Positions 44,520 to 55,291 of a DNA stretch of 64,000 bases are shown piece after piece. A program made the translations under genes and the position numbers. Each line of letters starts with the position of its first letter. The stretch's first letter is position 1. The DNA is from Isoetes taiwanensis (Eukaryota > Streptophyta > Lycopodiopsida > Isoetales > Isoetaceae): positions 1,139,971 to 1,203,970 of the forward strand of contig JAJEKV010000159.1 of NCBI GenBank assembly GCA_021234155.1, given 5' to 3'. Under the pieces are notes generated by a model. That model saw nothing but the letters and a program-made list of their open reading frames with translations, was not told where the DNA came from and did not search any database.

Positions 44520-47500
44520 CTAACCTCCTGGCAAGTCGGGGTCGACCAAGTCGGAGACGACTCGCCCATCAAACTCCTTCATAAATTCTGGGTATTGTTT
44601 CTCCAAATCCTGCTTCAATACCCATGTCGCGTCTTCCATGGGCAAGTGTTTCCACTTAACCAAATACTGGAGGAACTGAGACCTCCTAGTCTTCTTGAAT
44701 GACTTATCAAGAAGTAACTCGGGCACAATTTCGACCTGCTCTTCCGTCATTTCCAACAAAGTTGGAGTATCCAAGACCTCCTCAGGGTTAGGATTATGCC
44801 TTTTCAATAAACTTACGTGGAAAACCTTGTGAACTTTGAGATGGGCTGGAAGATCCACTCTCTCCAAAATCTTGAACGGACCAGCCCATCGAGAGACAAG
44901 CTTCTTGCAACTCCCAATTCGAAGCTTAGCTTGCTTTACCTTGATCTTCAACCATACGCTATCGCCTATCTTGAACTCTCTTACGGTCCTGTGCTTGTCG
45001 GCTACACTCTTCTGCCGACTTCTTGCTGCTAGGAGGTACCCCCTTACTTCTTCCACCAGCTGCTGCATATCTCCTAGCATCTGCTGGGAGACTTCAACCT
45101 TCGACACAGGATTGTGCCAAGTATCCGGGGTTAAGCACTGGTACCCGTAATTTACCATGAAAGGAGACATCTGAGATGACTCCTGCTTGGCACTATTGTA
45201 GGCAAATTCCACCAAGTGGATGTACTCATCCCACTTGGACTGCTTATTCCACACAAAGCTTCTAAGCATATCTTCAATGATTCGATTCGTCCTCTCCGTC
45301 TGACCATCTGTTTGGGGATGATAAGATGTACTCATGGAGAGCTTCGTCTGAATGGTGCTAAAGAGGTCCTGCCAAAAAGCACTCATAAACTTAGAGTCTC
45401 TGTCAGATATTATCTCCCGAGGCATGCCATGGAGCCTAAAAATCTCCTTCACAAATAGCTTGGCAGTATCTAATGCGGCTACAAAATGTGCCATTTTGTC
45501 GACAACCATCAATGCATCTTTGCCGAAGAAGGCGTAGTCCTGCAAGGCACAAAATGTGCCATTTTCGATAACTTGTCTACGACAACCATCAATGCATCTT
45601 TGCCTCGAAGAGTTTTGGGAAGTCCTGTTATGAAATCCATGCTTATGACCTCCCAAAAGATATAACAATGGGTTGTCTTAGCATTTGGCACCCCAAAGGC
45701 TCTAAGGCACACTGGAATTGAAGCTGCTCCGCTTTGGTTTCTTATTGGACACAACATAATGGGCACTCCGGATATATCTTGCTATCGCTTCTTCATTCCG
45801 GGCGGAAGTAGCTACTTCGAATCTTGAAGTAGGTCTTCATAAAACCTGCATGCCCTGCTATTGGGCTGTTGTGTGTGTCATGAAGAATTAGCTTCCTTAT
45901 ACCTGACGATTCGGGCACACACAATTTATGTTTATGATACAACAAGTTGCCTTCCTTCTTATAATGCTTGAAGGCTTCTCGTTCTTTATACATTTCTAGC
46001 CTCCACGGAGAGACTTTCCCATACCTCCTTGAAATCTCCATCTGATTGCAGGGTCTCCTCGATCTTCTTACCAAACTCACTCGATAGAGTGGAAATCGCA
46101 TTACAATGCGTTCTTGTCTCAAAGGGTCTTCTAGAAAGAGCATCAGCAACCACATTCAACTTACCTGGCTTATAAGCAATCTCAAAATCATACTCTTCTA
46201 GGAATTCCATCCACCTCCTTTGCCTTAGATTGAGGCGGTTGGGTGAAGATGTATTGGAGGCTACGGTGATCGGTATCTAACTGAAACTTCCTCCCAAGCA
46301 AATAGTGCCTCCAAATCTGAAGAGCTCGACAATAGCTAGAAGTTTCGATCATGGGTTGGATAGCTCTGTTCGGTGTCGTTCAACTTCTTGGAATCATAAG
46401 CTATTACTCTTCCTTCTTGCATAAGGACTCCACACAAGCTATCTTACTTGCATCTGTTGCTACTATCTTGTCCTTGTCCGGATCTGGCAGAACTAGCACT
46501 GGGGCTGTTGTTAAGGCTTCCTTAAGCTTTTCAAATGAAGCTTGAACATTTTCTAGCCAATGTGTTCTCCATTCTTTCACCTTAACACTCTTAGTGAGGT
46601 TCGTCAAAGGGGACGCCCACTTGGCGAAGTCCTTCACGAACTTCCTGTAATAACCTGCCAGACCTAGGAAGCTTCTTACCTCCGCCACATTCTTTGGAGC
46701 TGGCCAATCCCTCTTGCCGATCTTTCGTGGGTCGGTGGAGATCCCTTCTGCCGATATGACATGGCCCAAGTACTCCACTCTTTCGGTAGCAAAGTGGCAT
46801 TTGGAGAGCTTCCCATACAAGCGATGCCGCCTCAACTTTTCCAACACTCTTCTCAAATGCTGACCATGATCTTCAATGGACTTGCTGTAGACTAGAATGT
46901 CGTCGAAGAAGACAATGACAAACTCATCTAGAAAATCCCTGAAGACGTCATTCATGAGGCGCATAAAAGTTGCTGGAGCATTCGACAACCCAAAGGGCAT
47001 TACTGTAAACTCAAAATGACCATACCGCGTTCTAAAGGCAGTCTTGTGGATATCCTCTTCTTTTATTCTTATTTGGTGGTACCCTGACCTCAAATCAATT
47101 TTAGAGAATACCTTTGCTCCTTGGAGCTGGTCCATTAAATCGTCTGCCCTTGGCAATGCATACTTATTCTTTATCGTCTGCTTATTGAGCTGGCGATAGT
47201 CTATGCACATTCTTAAGCTCCCATCTTTCTTCTTCACGAAGAGTATAGGTGCTCCAAAAGGAGACACACTTGCTCTAATAAAGCCAAGCTCAAGCAATTC
47301 CTGGAGCTGCTTCTTAAGCTCTATCAACTCCGGTGTGCTCATCCTGTATGGTGCCTTGCTGGTAGGCTTTGCGTCTGAAGCTAATGTGATCTCACATTCC
47401 ACACCCCTATAAGGTGGCAGTTGCTGGATTTCATCCGAAAATACATCCTTGAATTCCGAAATGAGCCTTGCTACTGGCTTGGGCAACTGCTTCCCCTTTT

Positions 47501-47999
47501 GGTCGCTTCCATCCTGCTTATTGGGCTCAATTGCCTCTAACCTCAAGATGTAATCCACCTTATTTCTTTCTATACTTTTCCTTAGCTGCTTCAAAGAAAT
47601 ACACTGCATAGAAGAAGCTGCCTTCTTACCTCTCACTATGAATTTGGTGACGTCCGGTGCTGTCATGGCGACTTCATTGCGGTCATAGTCGATCATGGCT
47701 TTCGCTGGTTTTAGGAACTCCATTCCTACTATAAGGTCATACCTTCCAATTTCCATGACCTCTGCCCCCATCGGCCATTTACTTCCACTAAGGTCTATGT
47801 CGAATGTGATCCTCCTCCCCTTAGTGTGCCGAATGGCGCCGTTTGCCATAGCAACTGGCCTTGGCTTAGACTTCAATACCTTGTTCTTCATTAGGGCAGC
47901 CAGCCTAGGAGAGGCAAAGTTGTGAGAGCTACCTATGTCTATGAGGACTACATATGGGTTGTTATCTATGATTCCATCAGCCGCAATGACTGTCGACTA
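44520..47999 (-). pseudogene. Gypsy pol: protease, RT, RNase H, integrase, chromodomain
   Basis: Read right to left. The protease begins just after the gag stop with [15 protein letters not shown] (active site D-I-G instead of D-S/T-G). RT (46404-47891 frame) has [45 protein letters not shown] and the catalytic FFDDILVYS. RNase H starts VATDASK, loses frame near 46440, and ends [16 protein letters not shown]. Integrase shows the zinc-binding [33 protein letters not shown] and the TDGQTERTNRIIE segment. The C-terminus (about 44560-44720) is a chromodomain, LQYLVKWKHLPMEDATW, which places it in the chromoviruses. A duplicated stretch of about 70 bp in integrase (45480-45605) and other indels break the frame. 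Confidence 0.93.
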
Positions 48000-49522
48000 A
48001 TTTTCAATATCACCTGATTCAATATTTGCACATATATGGCACTCACCATCTATGAAGTCCTGGGCCTCATGCTGGTCGTCGTCTTCATCTGCTTCTGTTG
48101 GTGAATCCCAATCCCCAAGCTCTGCCAAAGCTGCCTGCATGACGAATGGGCAATCGTGTGTTCGGTGCCCTGGCTGGAAGCACCTGAAACATAGCTTCTT
48201 CTCGATACACTCCTGCCTCTTCTCCTTCGTCAGACTGTCTAGAAGACGCTTTAGCACGCTGCCCCCTGGTGCATTCTGCGGCTTACGGTCCCCAAAGTTC
48301 TTACCCTGAGCTCTTCCTTGCTGCTGGCCTCCTGATGGCGTAGCTGCTGATTGCTTACTCTGGTACTGCCCTGTTGACTTTCCCTTGAAGGCCGATTGTT
48401 TCTCCCCTGGCATTGGTGGAGCTTCTTCCAAACTTATGGCTTTATCCTCGGCTTCTGCCACTGATTTTGGGTTGATTGCTCGGACTAGCCTTTTGATATT
48501 GCTGTTCAATCCCTCAATGTAAGTTTCAACCGCTTGCCTTTCCGAAACTCCAGGAACATGGAGCCTGAGCCGCATGAATTCCTCTGTGTACTTTGCTACT
48601 GATAAGGTACCTTGGTTCAATATGTAGAATTGCTGGATCTGCCTGCTAGTATGTGACCTAGGCACATAATTTCTGCGAAAGGCCTTGCTGAAGGTCTTGA
48701 ATTTGCAACTGTTCCTTTTGAGCTTATTGGACTTTGCGTAGCCTTTCCACCAAATTCTAGCTGCCCCTATCAAGTTTGCTGTAGCAACCTTCCCTATATC
48801 CTTGTCCTTCATGCCATAAGAGTTGCCAAACTCCTCCATCTCGTCAAGCCAGGCTTCTGCCTCCATACCTGACCTGTCCTTCCCTGAGAACTGACCCAAC
48901 TTCCTAGTCTTCCACACATTGCTCATAGCACTGTCAACTTTCTTTTGATAGTCATCTGCCTTCCTTGCCCTGGCTCTTACCTGTGAAGTATCGGGCTCAC
49001 TTTCTGAGCTAGAACTGTCTTGGTTGTCTGAAGTATCTGATGAACTGGAGCTAGGTGGTGTTGGAGTCCTTCTGTTTCCCCTTTTCCTCTTCCTGTCTCT
49101 GACATTTCCCTGATTGTCTTGCCCCTCCGGCTGTGGACCTTCCTCGATGCCTTGCTGAGGTAGTGGTGGAGGTGGAGGTGGAGGTGAAGGTGGAGCAGGT
49201 GCATATTCTTGGGCATTCATCAATGGGGTGGCCCAGTGGATCAGCTGATGCATCTGATTCCTCATCTGGACGAACCTTGCGTTGATTGCTTCCGGCATCA
49301 TTTCCTCGTTGATGTCATCTTGATCACGTCCGAATAGGTTTCTGGGTACCCACTGGTGATGTCGGCCCTGGCCTTGAGAACCTAAGCCGGTGTTCCTTGC
49401 TGCAAGGATTAATCATTAATATTTGTTATTTAGGTTACACCTTAATCATGCTTATTCATATTTGAATTCTTGTTAGATACAAAAGAAATCATATGAAAAT
49501 TCCACTTACAAGTCAAGATCAT
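47997..49522 (-). CDS. Gypsy gag, probably with a 110-bp 5' intron
   Basis: The main frame is open from 49399 to a TAG at 47999-47997. Features: Pro-rich N-terminus (PPSPPPPPPPLP), basic RDRKRKRGNRR, Ser/Asp-rich stretch, then a retrotransposon gag capsid domain (WKTRKLGQFSG, AEAWLDEMEEF, ARIWWKGYA, FRRNYVPRSHTSRQIQQFY) and a zinc knuckle CFRCFQPGHRTHDC near residue 370 of the frame counted from 49301. Upstream, ATG ATC TTG ACT T at 49522-49510 is followed by GTAAGT, an AT-rich stretch and TTGCAG at 49402-49400. Splicing there would extend gag in frame, with extra N-terminal residues including QGRHHQWVPRNLFGRDQDD. An internal start at 49301 is the alternative. Gag forms the virus-like particle. 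Confidence 0.85.
49400..49509 (-). other. Candidate intron at the start of gag
   Basis: GTAAGT (49509-49504) to TTGCAG (49405-49400), 110 bp, AT-rich, with a 'taatgattaatc' stretch near the acceptor. Removing it joins ATGATCTTGACTT to the open gag frame without a shift. Inferred from sequence only. Confidence 0.5.
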
Positions 49523-49624
49523 GGTGAGACATTAATTAATATATAGAAATACATTTCATGAGTTACATGATAACAACTTAAGAGAGGAAATACAATTTAA
49601 TTAATCTAGAAAGCAAGTTTTCCA

Positions 49625-50143
49625 TCATCGATGCCCCCTCATAGACTTGAAGAAGTTCTTGACGTTCCTCAATCGTAGCCCCTTGCCGACGTTCTGCAAA
49701 ATTCTTGCCGCCGATCCTCCTTCTAATGCTCTTGCCATCTGTGGTGCTGGAAGTTCTGGTGCAGTTGCCGCCACTACTGACAAGTGTGCGTCTCTGAGAT
49801 GGCCCCGGGCGAAGTCGAGGGCATGGAGAACTACGGATCGCTTGAAGAGGATAACATGATCTACAACATAATCTATCCTGGCATGTTGTCCGAATCCTGA
49901 GAGTGCTATAAGTAGTGCCACCGACTCTTCTCCTCTTGGGCTGAACTCTTTATGGAAAACTATCATCTGCCCTTGACTGAGGGCCGGAAGATAGTATCTG
50001 AGTGCCTTGCCTTTCACTGCGCCTCTGGTTCCCATACCTTTCCTCTGAGCTGCCTCGCCGAAGACATCTAGTGCCAATGAGATCTTCGTGATCTCTCCAC
50101 ATTGTTGTTGCGTTCTCCAAGTTGATGCTGCTAGATGCTTCAC
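49625..50143 (-). CDS. Gypsy accessory ORF b, unknown (172 codons)
   Basis: An open frame between the ORF at 50140-51000 and gag. The first usable codon in the track of this frame is GTG at 50143, overlapping the upstream TGA by 3 bp. It could therefore be reached by termination-reinitiation or by a frameshift rather than from its own ATG. The product is Ala/Arg-rich, with segments such as RYYLPALSQGQMIVFHKEF and DYVVDHVILFKRSVVLHAL, and ends in KNFFKSMRGHR. No family is recognised. Additional ORFs before gag are unusual for Ty3/gypsy. Confidence 0.5.
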   Translation of the reverse strand: MKHLAASTWRTQQQCGEITKISLALDVFGEAAQRKGMGTRGAVKGKALRYYLPALSQGQMIVFHKEFSPRGEESVALLIALSGFGQHARIDYVVDHVILFKRSVVLHALDFARGHLRDAHLSVVAATAPELPAPQMARALEGGSAARILQNVGKGLRLRNVKNFFKSMRGHR

Positions 50144-51000
50144 GATGCTCTGGAGTGCTTTCGTCGAAATTTGGAGCTTGGGCCTCTTCCCGACTTGTAC
50201 AACCTGCTTTGAATCTGCTGGAATTCTTCTTCTGGAATGATGGGTTCCTGATGCTGATACATCTGCCTTATCTGCTGATAAGCTTGAATGTCTGACATGG
50301 TTTCCCCCGCGTAGGAGTGTCGCTCGGCTACTTCCCTTGGAATTTCTTGATAGGAGTAGTCGATGAAGTCACTGCCTTGCTCTTGTGCAACTAGGCCTAG
50401 GAGCTCATCGATCCTGAGACCTTCTTCTTGGCAATAGGGAAGGTTGAGGATGTCGGTGGCGAGTATGTACTCCTCGCCGTCGATGATGACTGGGGTCAGG
50501 GCCGTGATGCCAACAGGCGGTTCGAAATCTCGCCTTAATACTTCTTCTTGTCGTGCTATACGCCTCTCCATCCTTCTTGCCTCTCTCATTTCCCAACTTG
50601 GGTTCTCCTCCTCTTGCTCTTCATAATCCTGCTCAATCTGCAACATAGGTGTTCCTGATGTGGAGCCGTAGTATTCATACTCCGTAGCCTGGATCTCGTG
50701 GATGTCTATCTGCGCCCTCCGAGCGTCGAGAGGTGCCAGATCCAAAGGTTGAATTGACGGCTCCCCTGGTTGGTTGACTGCCTTGTACTGCATGAACAAA
50801 GCTAAGGCTGCTTGGCCTGATAGGTATCTATGCCTATGATGCTTACAGGTCATGTAGTCTGGCATGTTTCTGGTCCTATCCCACAGCCTACTCTTGCCCT
50901 TGGCTCCTCCCCCTACAGCTTGGGTAAGCGAATCTAGGGATACCCATTTCCCTCCCCTAGGTGGCAAGCTAACTTCCCAAGGGTAGGATCTACTGGTCAT
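50140..51000 (-). CDS. Gypsy accessory ORF a, unknown (286 codons)
   Basis: It starts at ATG 51000 and is open for 286 codons. A basic N-terminus (MTSRSYPWEVSLPPRGGKW) precedes RHRYLSGQAALALFMQYKAV, then a long acidic Gln/Glu-rich and Arg-rich helical middle (EQEEENPSWEMREARRMERR). A more structured stretch follows (GITALTPVIIDGEEYILATD), and the C-terminus is basic. No known domain is recognised. It lies inside the element, in the same orientation, between the histone-like gene and gag. Its integrity in an otherwise decayed copy suggests past selection. It could be an extra structural protein or a captured host gene. Confidence 0.55.
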   Translation of the reverse strand: MTSRSYPWEVSLPPRGGKWVSLDSLTQAVGGGAKGKSRLWDRTRNMPDYMTCKHHRHRYLSGQAALALFMQYKAVNQPGEPSIQPLDLAPLDARRAQIDIHEIQATEYEYYGSTSGTPMLQIEQDYEEQEEENPSWEMREARRMERRIARQEEVLRRDFEPPVGITALTPVIIDGEEYILATDILNLPYCQEEGLRIDELLGLVAQEQGSDFIDYSYQEIPREVAERHSYAGETMSDIQAYQQIRQMYQHQEPIIPEEEFQQIQSRLYKSGRGPSSKFRRKHSRAS

Positions 51001-51002
51001 AC

Positions 51003-51899
51003 TGGCAAATGATATCAGTGTAATAGGGGGTTCTAGTCAATGTGGCATGGAGATCAAAGAGGTGATCGAAGACATGGAAAGCTTGGTCAGCAGGAAAATC
51101 ACGGATGTGATTGGCAGCATCATATCATCTGACAAAGTTTGAGGGCGCCATTGAGCAGAGAGGGGTATGAAAAATGGTTGATGGGGATAAGCAAGGAGTT
51201 AGAAAATCGTCAAAAGGGCTGAGAGCAGTTTTGATGGGGAGAAAAATGACAAATGAGGGCCCTTTTTATAAACTAGGGATGCCTCGGGTTCCGTGCACAA
51301 GGGTTCTTGATGGGAAAAAAACTTCTGTTCTATGGCTATGGGTGTCCAATTGAGGTACCATGAAGTGTAAATCTAAGCAAAACAAAGCAAGAAACACTAC
51401 ATGGCAGTTTGTTGGATAAAATTTGGTCAAATTGGGTAAAATTGGGTGAAACCGGGTTGATGCGCGCCAAACGCCTCTGCGTCGCGAACGCAGGTGGCTT
51501 CGGCGCGGTCCGACCCGGCATTTGATTTAATATTCCTTTGGAATATTTGGCTTGGTTGGGATTGGAGTTTAGTAGTTTATTGGTTGTTTACTGTATTCCC
51601 TGGACGTATGGTACCATCTTGGACTGTAAAGTCCTCGTATGGCCAGATAAGACAGCGGAGGGATTGACCGAAGCTGATGTTTGAGCTAGGTTAACTAGTT
51701 CAAGCCGGTTTTTTTTTTTATTAGATTTTTAACTAATTAAACTTATTATAATCACTATAATCATGATACACAAACTAAACTAGAATTAGAGCTAGTTAAC
51801 CACATCTTCATACAGAATCAAAGTCAATTTACAAACAAAAATTTTATATTTATAGGGGAAAATTTTTCAATTACTTTAATTTATACAAAATTTGTATCC
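51003..51899. other. Gypsy leader segment, no gene
   Basis: It separates the histone-like gene from accessory ORF a. A 61-codon minus-strand frame (51336-51521) is unremarkable. A T-run lies at 51711-51719. It may contain introns linking the upstream ORFs. Confidence 0.4.
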
Positions 51900-52661
51900 T
51901 CAAGGGTATTCCTTGCGGATACAGCGTGCCAAGTATAGGTCCTTGGGCATCAACGTTACCCCCGCCAGCGTGGATGCGCTTGAGAGGTTTCCTTCCTCGA
52001 GCAGTTGGGTGAGCTTCGGCCTCATGACTACACCGCAACACCCTTGTTGTGAGCGAGGTCACTCTATAGTCGGTGACGAACTCCTGCATCACCTCTCGCA
52101 TGAGCCGCTCGAAAGGTGCCTTCCTAATCAGGAGATTAGTGCACTGTTGAAAGTGCTTAATCTCCCGAAAAACTCGGGCGTGCCTAGAATTTGGTCCGTG
52201 GTGGACCTTCTTTGGCTTCTCGATCGTGGCGTGGCTTGAGGCTGGTTCTTTCTTTGGTAGCCCCCCTCCCGTAGCGTTGGGCGTTACGGCGGTACCGGTC
52301 GTTATACCTCGTCAATGGCGGAGGTATTCTGAAATGCGCTTTGGTCGGCGTCGAAGAAGGCGCTCCTCTCGCGGGCGAGCGGATAAGCTTCGCCCATATA
52401 CGCTTCTTGACCACGTTGGGTGGCTTGGGCCACTTTGGGTAAGGTGGTCTTGCGTCGGGGTTTGACGTTTCCCCGACGACTTCAGCGTCCCCTTCCTCCT
52501 CTTCTTCCTCATCGTCTCCTCCTTCTTCCACCTCCTCCTCTTCAGGTCGGGGAGGCTCTTCAATCACGACGGTCCGGCGACGGCCGTCGTTTCTTCTCTT
52601 GGTCCTCCGCTCCTTCTCAAGCAGCTCCCTCTCTCTCTTCTTTCGTGCTCATTTGCGCCAT
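51900..52661 (-). pseudogene. Histone H3-fold gene (CENH3-like) carried by the gypsy element
   Basis: On the minus strand from about 52200, the reading RHARVFREIKHFQQCTNLLI continues into RKAPFERLMREVMQEF and a diverged helix 2. After a 1-nt frameshift near 52020 it reads LTQLLEEGNLSS and VTLMPKDLYLARCIRKEYP, ending at a TGA (51902-51900). This follows the H3 histone fold (alpha-N, alpha1, loop, alpha2, alpha3) from end to end. The HFQ..TNLLI and VTLM wording is closer to centromeric H3 than to canonical H3. Upstream, 52661-52250 encodes a long basic then acidic tail (RRTKRRND, then runs of Glu) in other frames; an ATG at 52661 or 52652 is the likely start. Several frameshifts make this copy a pseudogene. 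It lies between primer-binding site and gag, in element orientation. Confidence 0.8.
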
Positions 52662-52938
52662 TTTTCACTCGGGTCTCAGATTGGCATAATTCTTCGACCC
52701 ATTTTAGGTGAAATTTGATGAAGCTGCATAATTTTCACTCCAATTTTACTAGAAGGTGAATTTGACTCATTCATTCCTTCGTCTAACACTTAACCTAATT
52801 TCGGACCCACTACCTAGGAGAAAAAATTTTCCCCTATTTTTGCGGTTCAATGGTGGAAATTTTTATTTCACACCCCTATAGGCCTGTTAGACTACTTTTC
52901 ATGGTCATGGTCAGTGCTAGTTCCTGGTCAACCAAGAA

Positions 52939-52954
52939 CATCGCTCTGATATCA
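52939..52954 (-). other. tRNA-Met primer-binding site
   Basis: TGATATCAGAGCGATG on the minus strand, one base after the 5' LTR. It differs from the usual initiator-tRNA-Met complement (TGGTATCAGAGC) at one of the first twelve positions. Confidence 0.9.
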
Positions 52955-52955
52955 T

Positions 52956-54601
52956 TGTGACGCTCCCTGCTAAATATACGGCGCCCGGCCGTACACTTGG
53001 CAGGAAATCCCCCGTCCGGCTCAACAACCGCACAGGCCCTCCGTTTGTCCCGCACTCTGGAACCTCCGTAATGCGGGAAGGGGACACGAAGGTGTCTTGC
53101 GCGCCCTTCCGCTATGGGCTCCTATCACAGCGGAAGCATAAACACGTTAGAATTAGCAATACAATACAATACAATATGCTACCTCGAAGGGTAGCTCAAC
53201 CGCATATCCATAGATGCAAAGAACATAATCGTATGCCATCAAACATAAGAGCTCCTACCCGTGGCTCCGACACATAAGGGAGTCGACTGACTAGATAGGC
53301 CTCAAGATAGAGCAGACCGAGTCATAACAATGGCGGGGCTGGCATAAGACAATGGCTAGGGTTGACCACTCCATCCGCCCCTCCTGTGCATACTTTGCAG
53401 ATAGGCTAGATCAAGCTGTGGCATGACTCTAACCTTCGGGATCACACTTAATCCCATGGCATCACCCATGGGACTACTCGAGGTTGCATCTCCCGGTCCG
53501 GAGGAGGTAGGAAGGGTTGCATCTCCCCTTCCCGGGGTCTAGAGGCTCCCAGGCGGCTAGAGAATCGTGGCGACACACGATTAGATGTACTGCCTGAATC
53601 CCCAAAACAAGAGCCAAGTTGACACTTGCAACTCTTGAGAGGCTGGCGACACCATTGCCCCGGGGAGGTGTCGGACCCATGCTCGCCCCACCGCAGTGGC
53701 CGACCATAAGCCTAGCCCACTATGGGATCCCGAAGCCCCCACTCGGCGGGGATCCACCCTCCATCTTGCCTCTAGCCCGTTGTGTAGTCTTTGAGTCACA
53801 TCATAGCTTCCATAGCCCGGTGGGTTCCTATGCACAGGCCGCAACTAATAGGAACTAAGGGATCTACACTAGGAGCATACTACATATGGCCCTAGGTCTC
53901 TACCCCCCTTCCCAATACAAGAGGAACAACATGATCAACCAATATCACATACATCACATCATGATCAATATCTCATGAACATCTTAACCTAATCATACAT
54001 ATCTAACCAACAGTTAGGGTTCCCTGATTAGGGTTCAAGATGTTCAACAAAGGATCTAGGGTGGCTCAACTCTAGACACGAATTACTAACCCATCTGGAG
54101 TGCTAACTTCCAGATGAACTAACATGAACTCTATTCAACCTACCTCCTCCAGAAGTGCTTCCTCCCATCCCTGGCGTCTCCATGCTCCTTGACGTGGTTC
54201 GAAGGCTTGCTCCCTCTACGATCATACACACCTTCCGGGGGGGCTTTGCTCGAGGCTAGACTATTGAGCGGTGCTTTCAAAGCGGAGTTTCGGGCACGTG
54301 GGTGAGAGTTCAGGTGCTAGGTTAGGGAAAAGGGTCTAGGGTTAGGGTTAGAGCCAATATAGGTGTGGGTCCACATGATATGCCACGTGGCACCACTAGG
54401 ATGAGGCCGTGTGGCGGTTGCCCAATAGGATAAGGCCATGTGGAAATGGGCCTTATCCTAAGGTTATCTAAGTTAAACACTTAACTTAGATGTGCACCCC
54501 TTGCCACTTTCTCAGGCATACAAAGCTACATAAGTAGACTTGTATGGTGGCGGGTCCAGGAATATACGTATCTATGGCGTATATTCCCCTGGGACGTCAC
54601 A
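52956..54601 (-). repeat. 5' LTR of the gypsy element (1646 bp)
   Basis: Pairs with 42076-43647; same TG..CA termini. It keeps the 62-bp segment missing from the other LTR (around 53045-53110, 'ccgcactctggaacctccg'). Right flank cttga versus left flank cctga. Confidence 0.95.
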
Positions 54602-54606
54602 CTTGA

Positions 54607-55291
54607 CGTAGTATGGCATCCCTTAGTAGTGCATCGACAACCGTGATTTGACAATGCGTGGATGGTCTGGGTGCCTAACACCATGGCGGCTAGCCCCAGC
54701 AATGTGTTTCATGCGTGACAGGACCAGTGTGTGTAGATGCTTGGCAAGGTGCTCTCCCTCCAATTCAGGGAGGCCTTGAACTACCACATTATATCTCCTA
54801 CGACTCTGCTCTTGTTGCTGACTGAGCCTTGAGGCAATGTTCCCTGTCTCCGCACTTGTTGATGGTTTCTTGCTAAGGGCTACTTGCTGACAACGCAGAG
54901 CCCCCGATTGTCGTGGAGGAGTGGTAGCATTGGTATGAGCTGGAGTAAGCGTTACCTTCATGCAGTTCAGACCTAAGTTGTTGTTGGAGCCTGTCTTGCC
55001 CTTGCCAGCTCATGCATACAATGCCGGATCTGCTCATGAGCCTCTGCATGTAGGCCTTTGCCCTACTGAGTGATTATGGCCCACAACCCTCCTACCTCAT
55101 GATCTTGCTTGTTCGACCTATGCTCCAATCCCTAGAGTTTGGAGGCCAACTCTGTTCCCTTAGCCAAGAAGTATTCATGCGCAGCTTGCCTTAGAGGGTC
55201 TGGAGGTGTTCGTGCTGCGTCTCCTGACTACCTGTAAGGTCTTTTGGACCATAGCTGCCCTCTCTTCTGCCTCTGGGCAGAATAGCGACAG
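54607..55291 (-). pseudogene. LINE B ORF1, middle part
   Basis: On the minus strand, the frame 54623-54961 contains RRRYNVVVQGLPELEGEHLA, the start of an L1-type ORF1 RRM, followed by KHLHTLVLSRMKHIAG. It stops just before the gypsy insertion, and the RRM resumes on the other side at 42075. The stretch 54962-55291 has the preceding ORF1 sequence in broken frames. Confidence 0.65.

Larger units (their letters stand above)
42076..54601 (-). mobile_element. Ty3/gypsy chromovirus LTR retrotransposon (12.5 kb)
   Basis: The minus-strand element has LTRs at 52956-54601 (5') and 42076-43647 (3'), both with TG..CA ends. The primer-binding site is next to the 5' LTR and a polypurine tract next to the 3' LTR. 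The flanks cctga and cttga are a likely 5-bp target duplication with one mutation. Order from the 5' LTR: histone-H3-like gene, two unknown ORFs, gag, a stop, then protease, RT, RNase H, integrase and chromodomain. The internal region of 9.3 kb is about twice the usual chromovirus length because of the extra upstream ORFs. LTR1 lacks about 62 bp present in LTR2 and pol is frameshifted, so the copy is old and defective. Confidence 0.95.
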
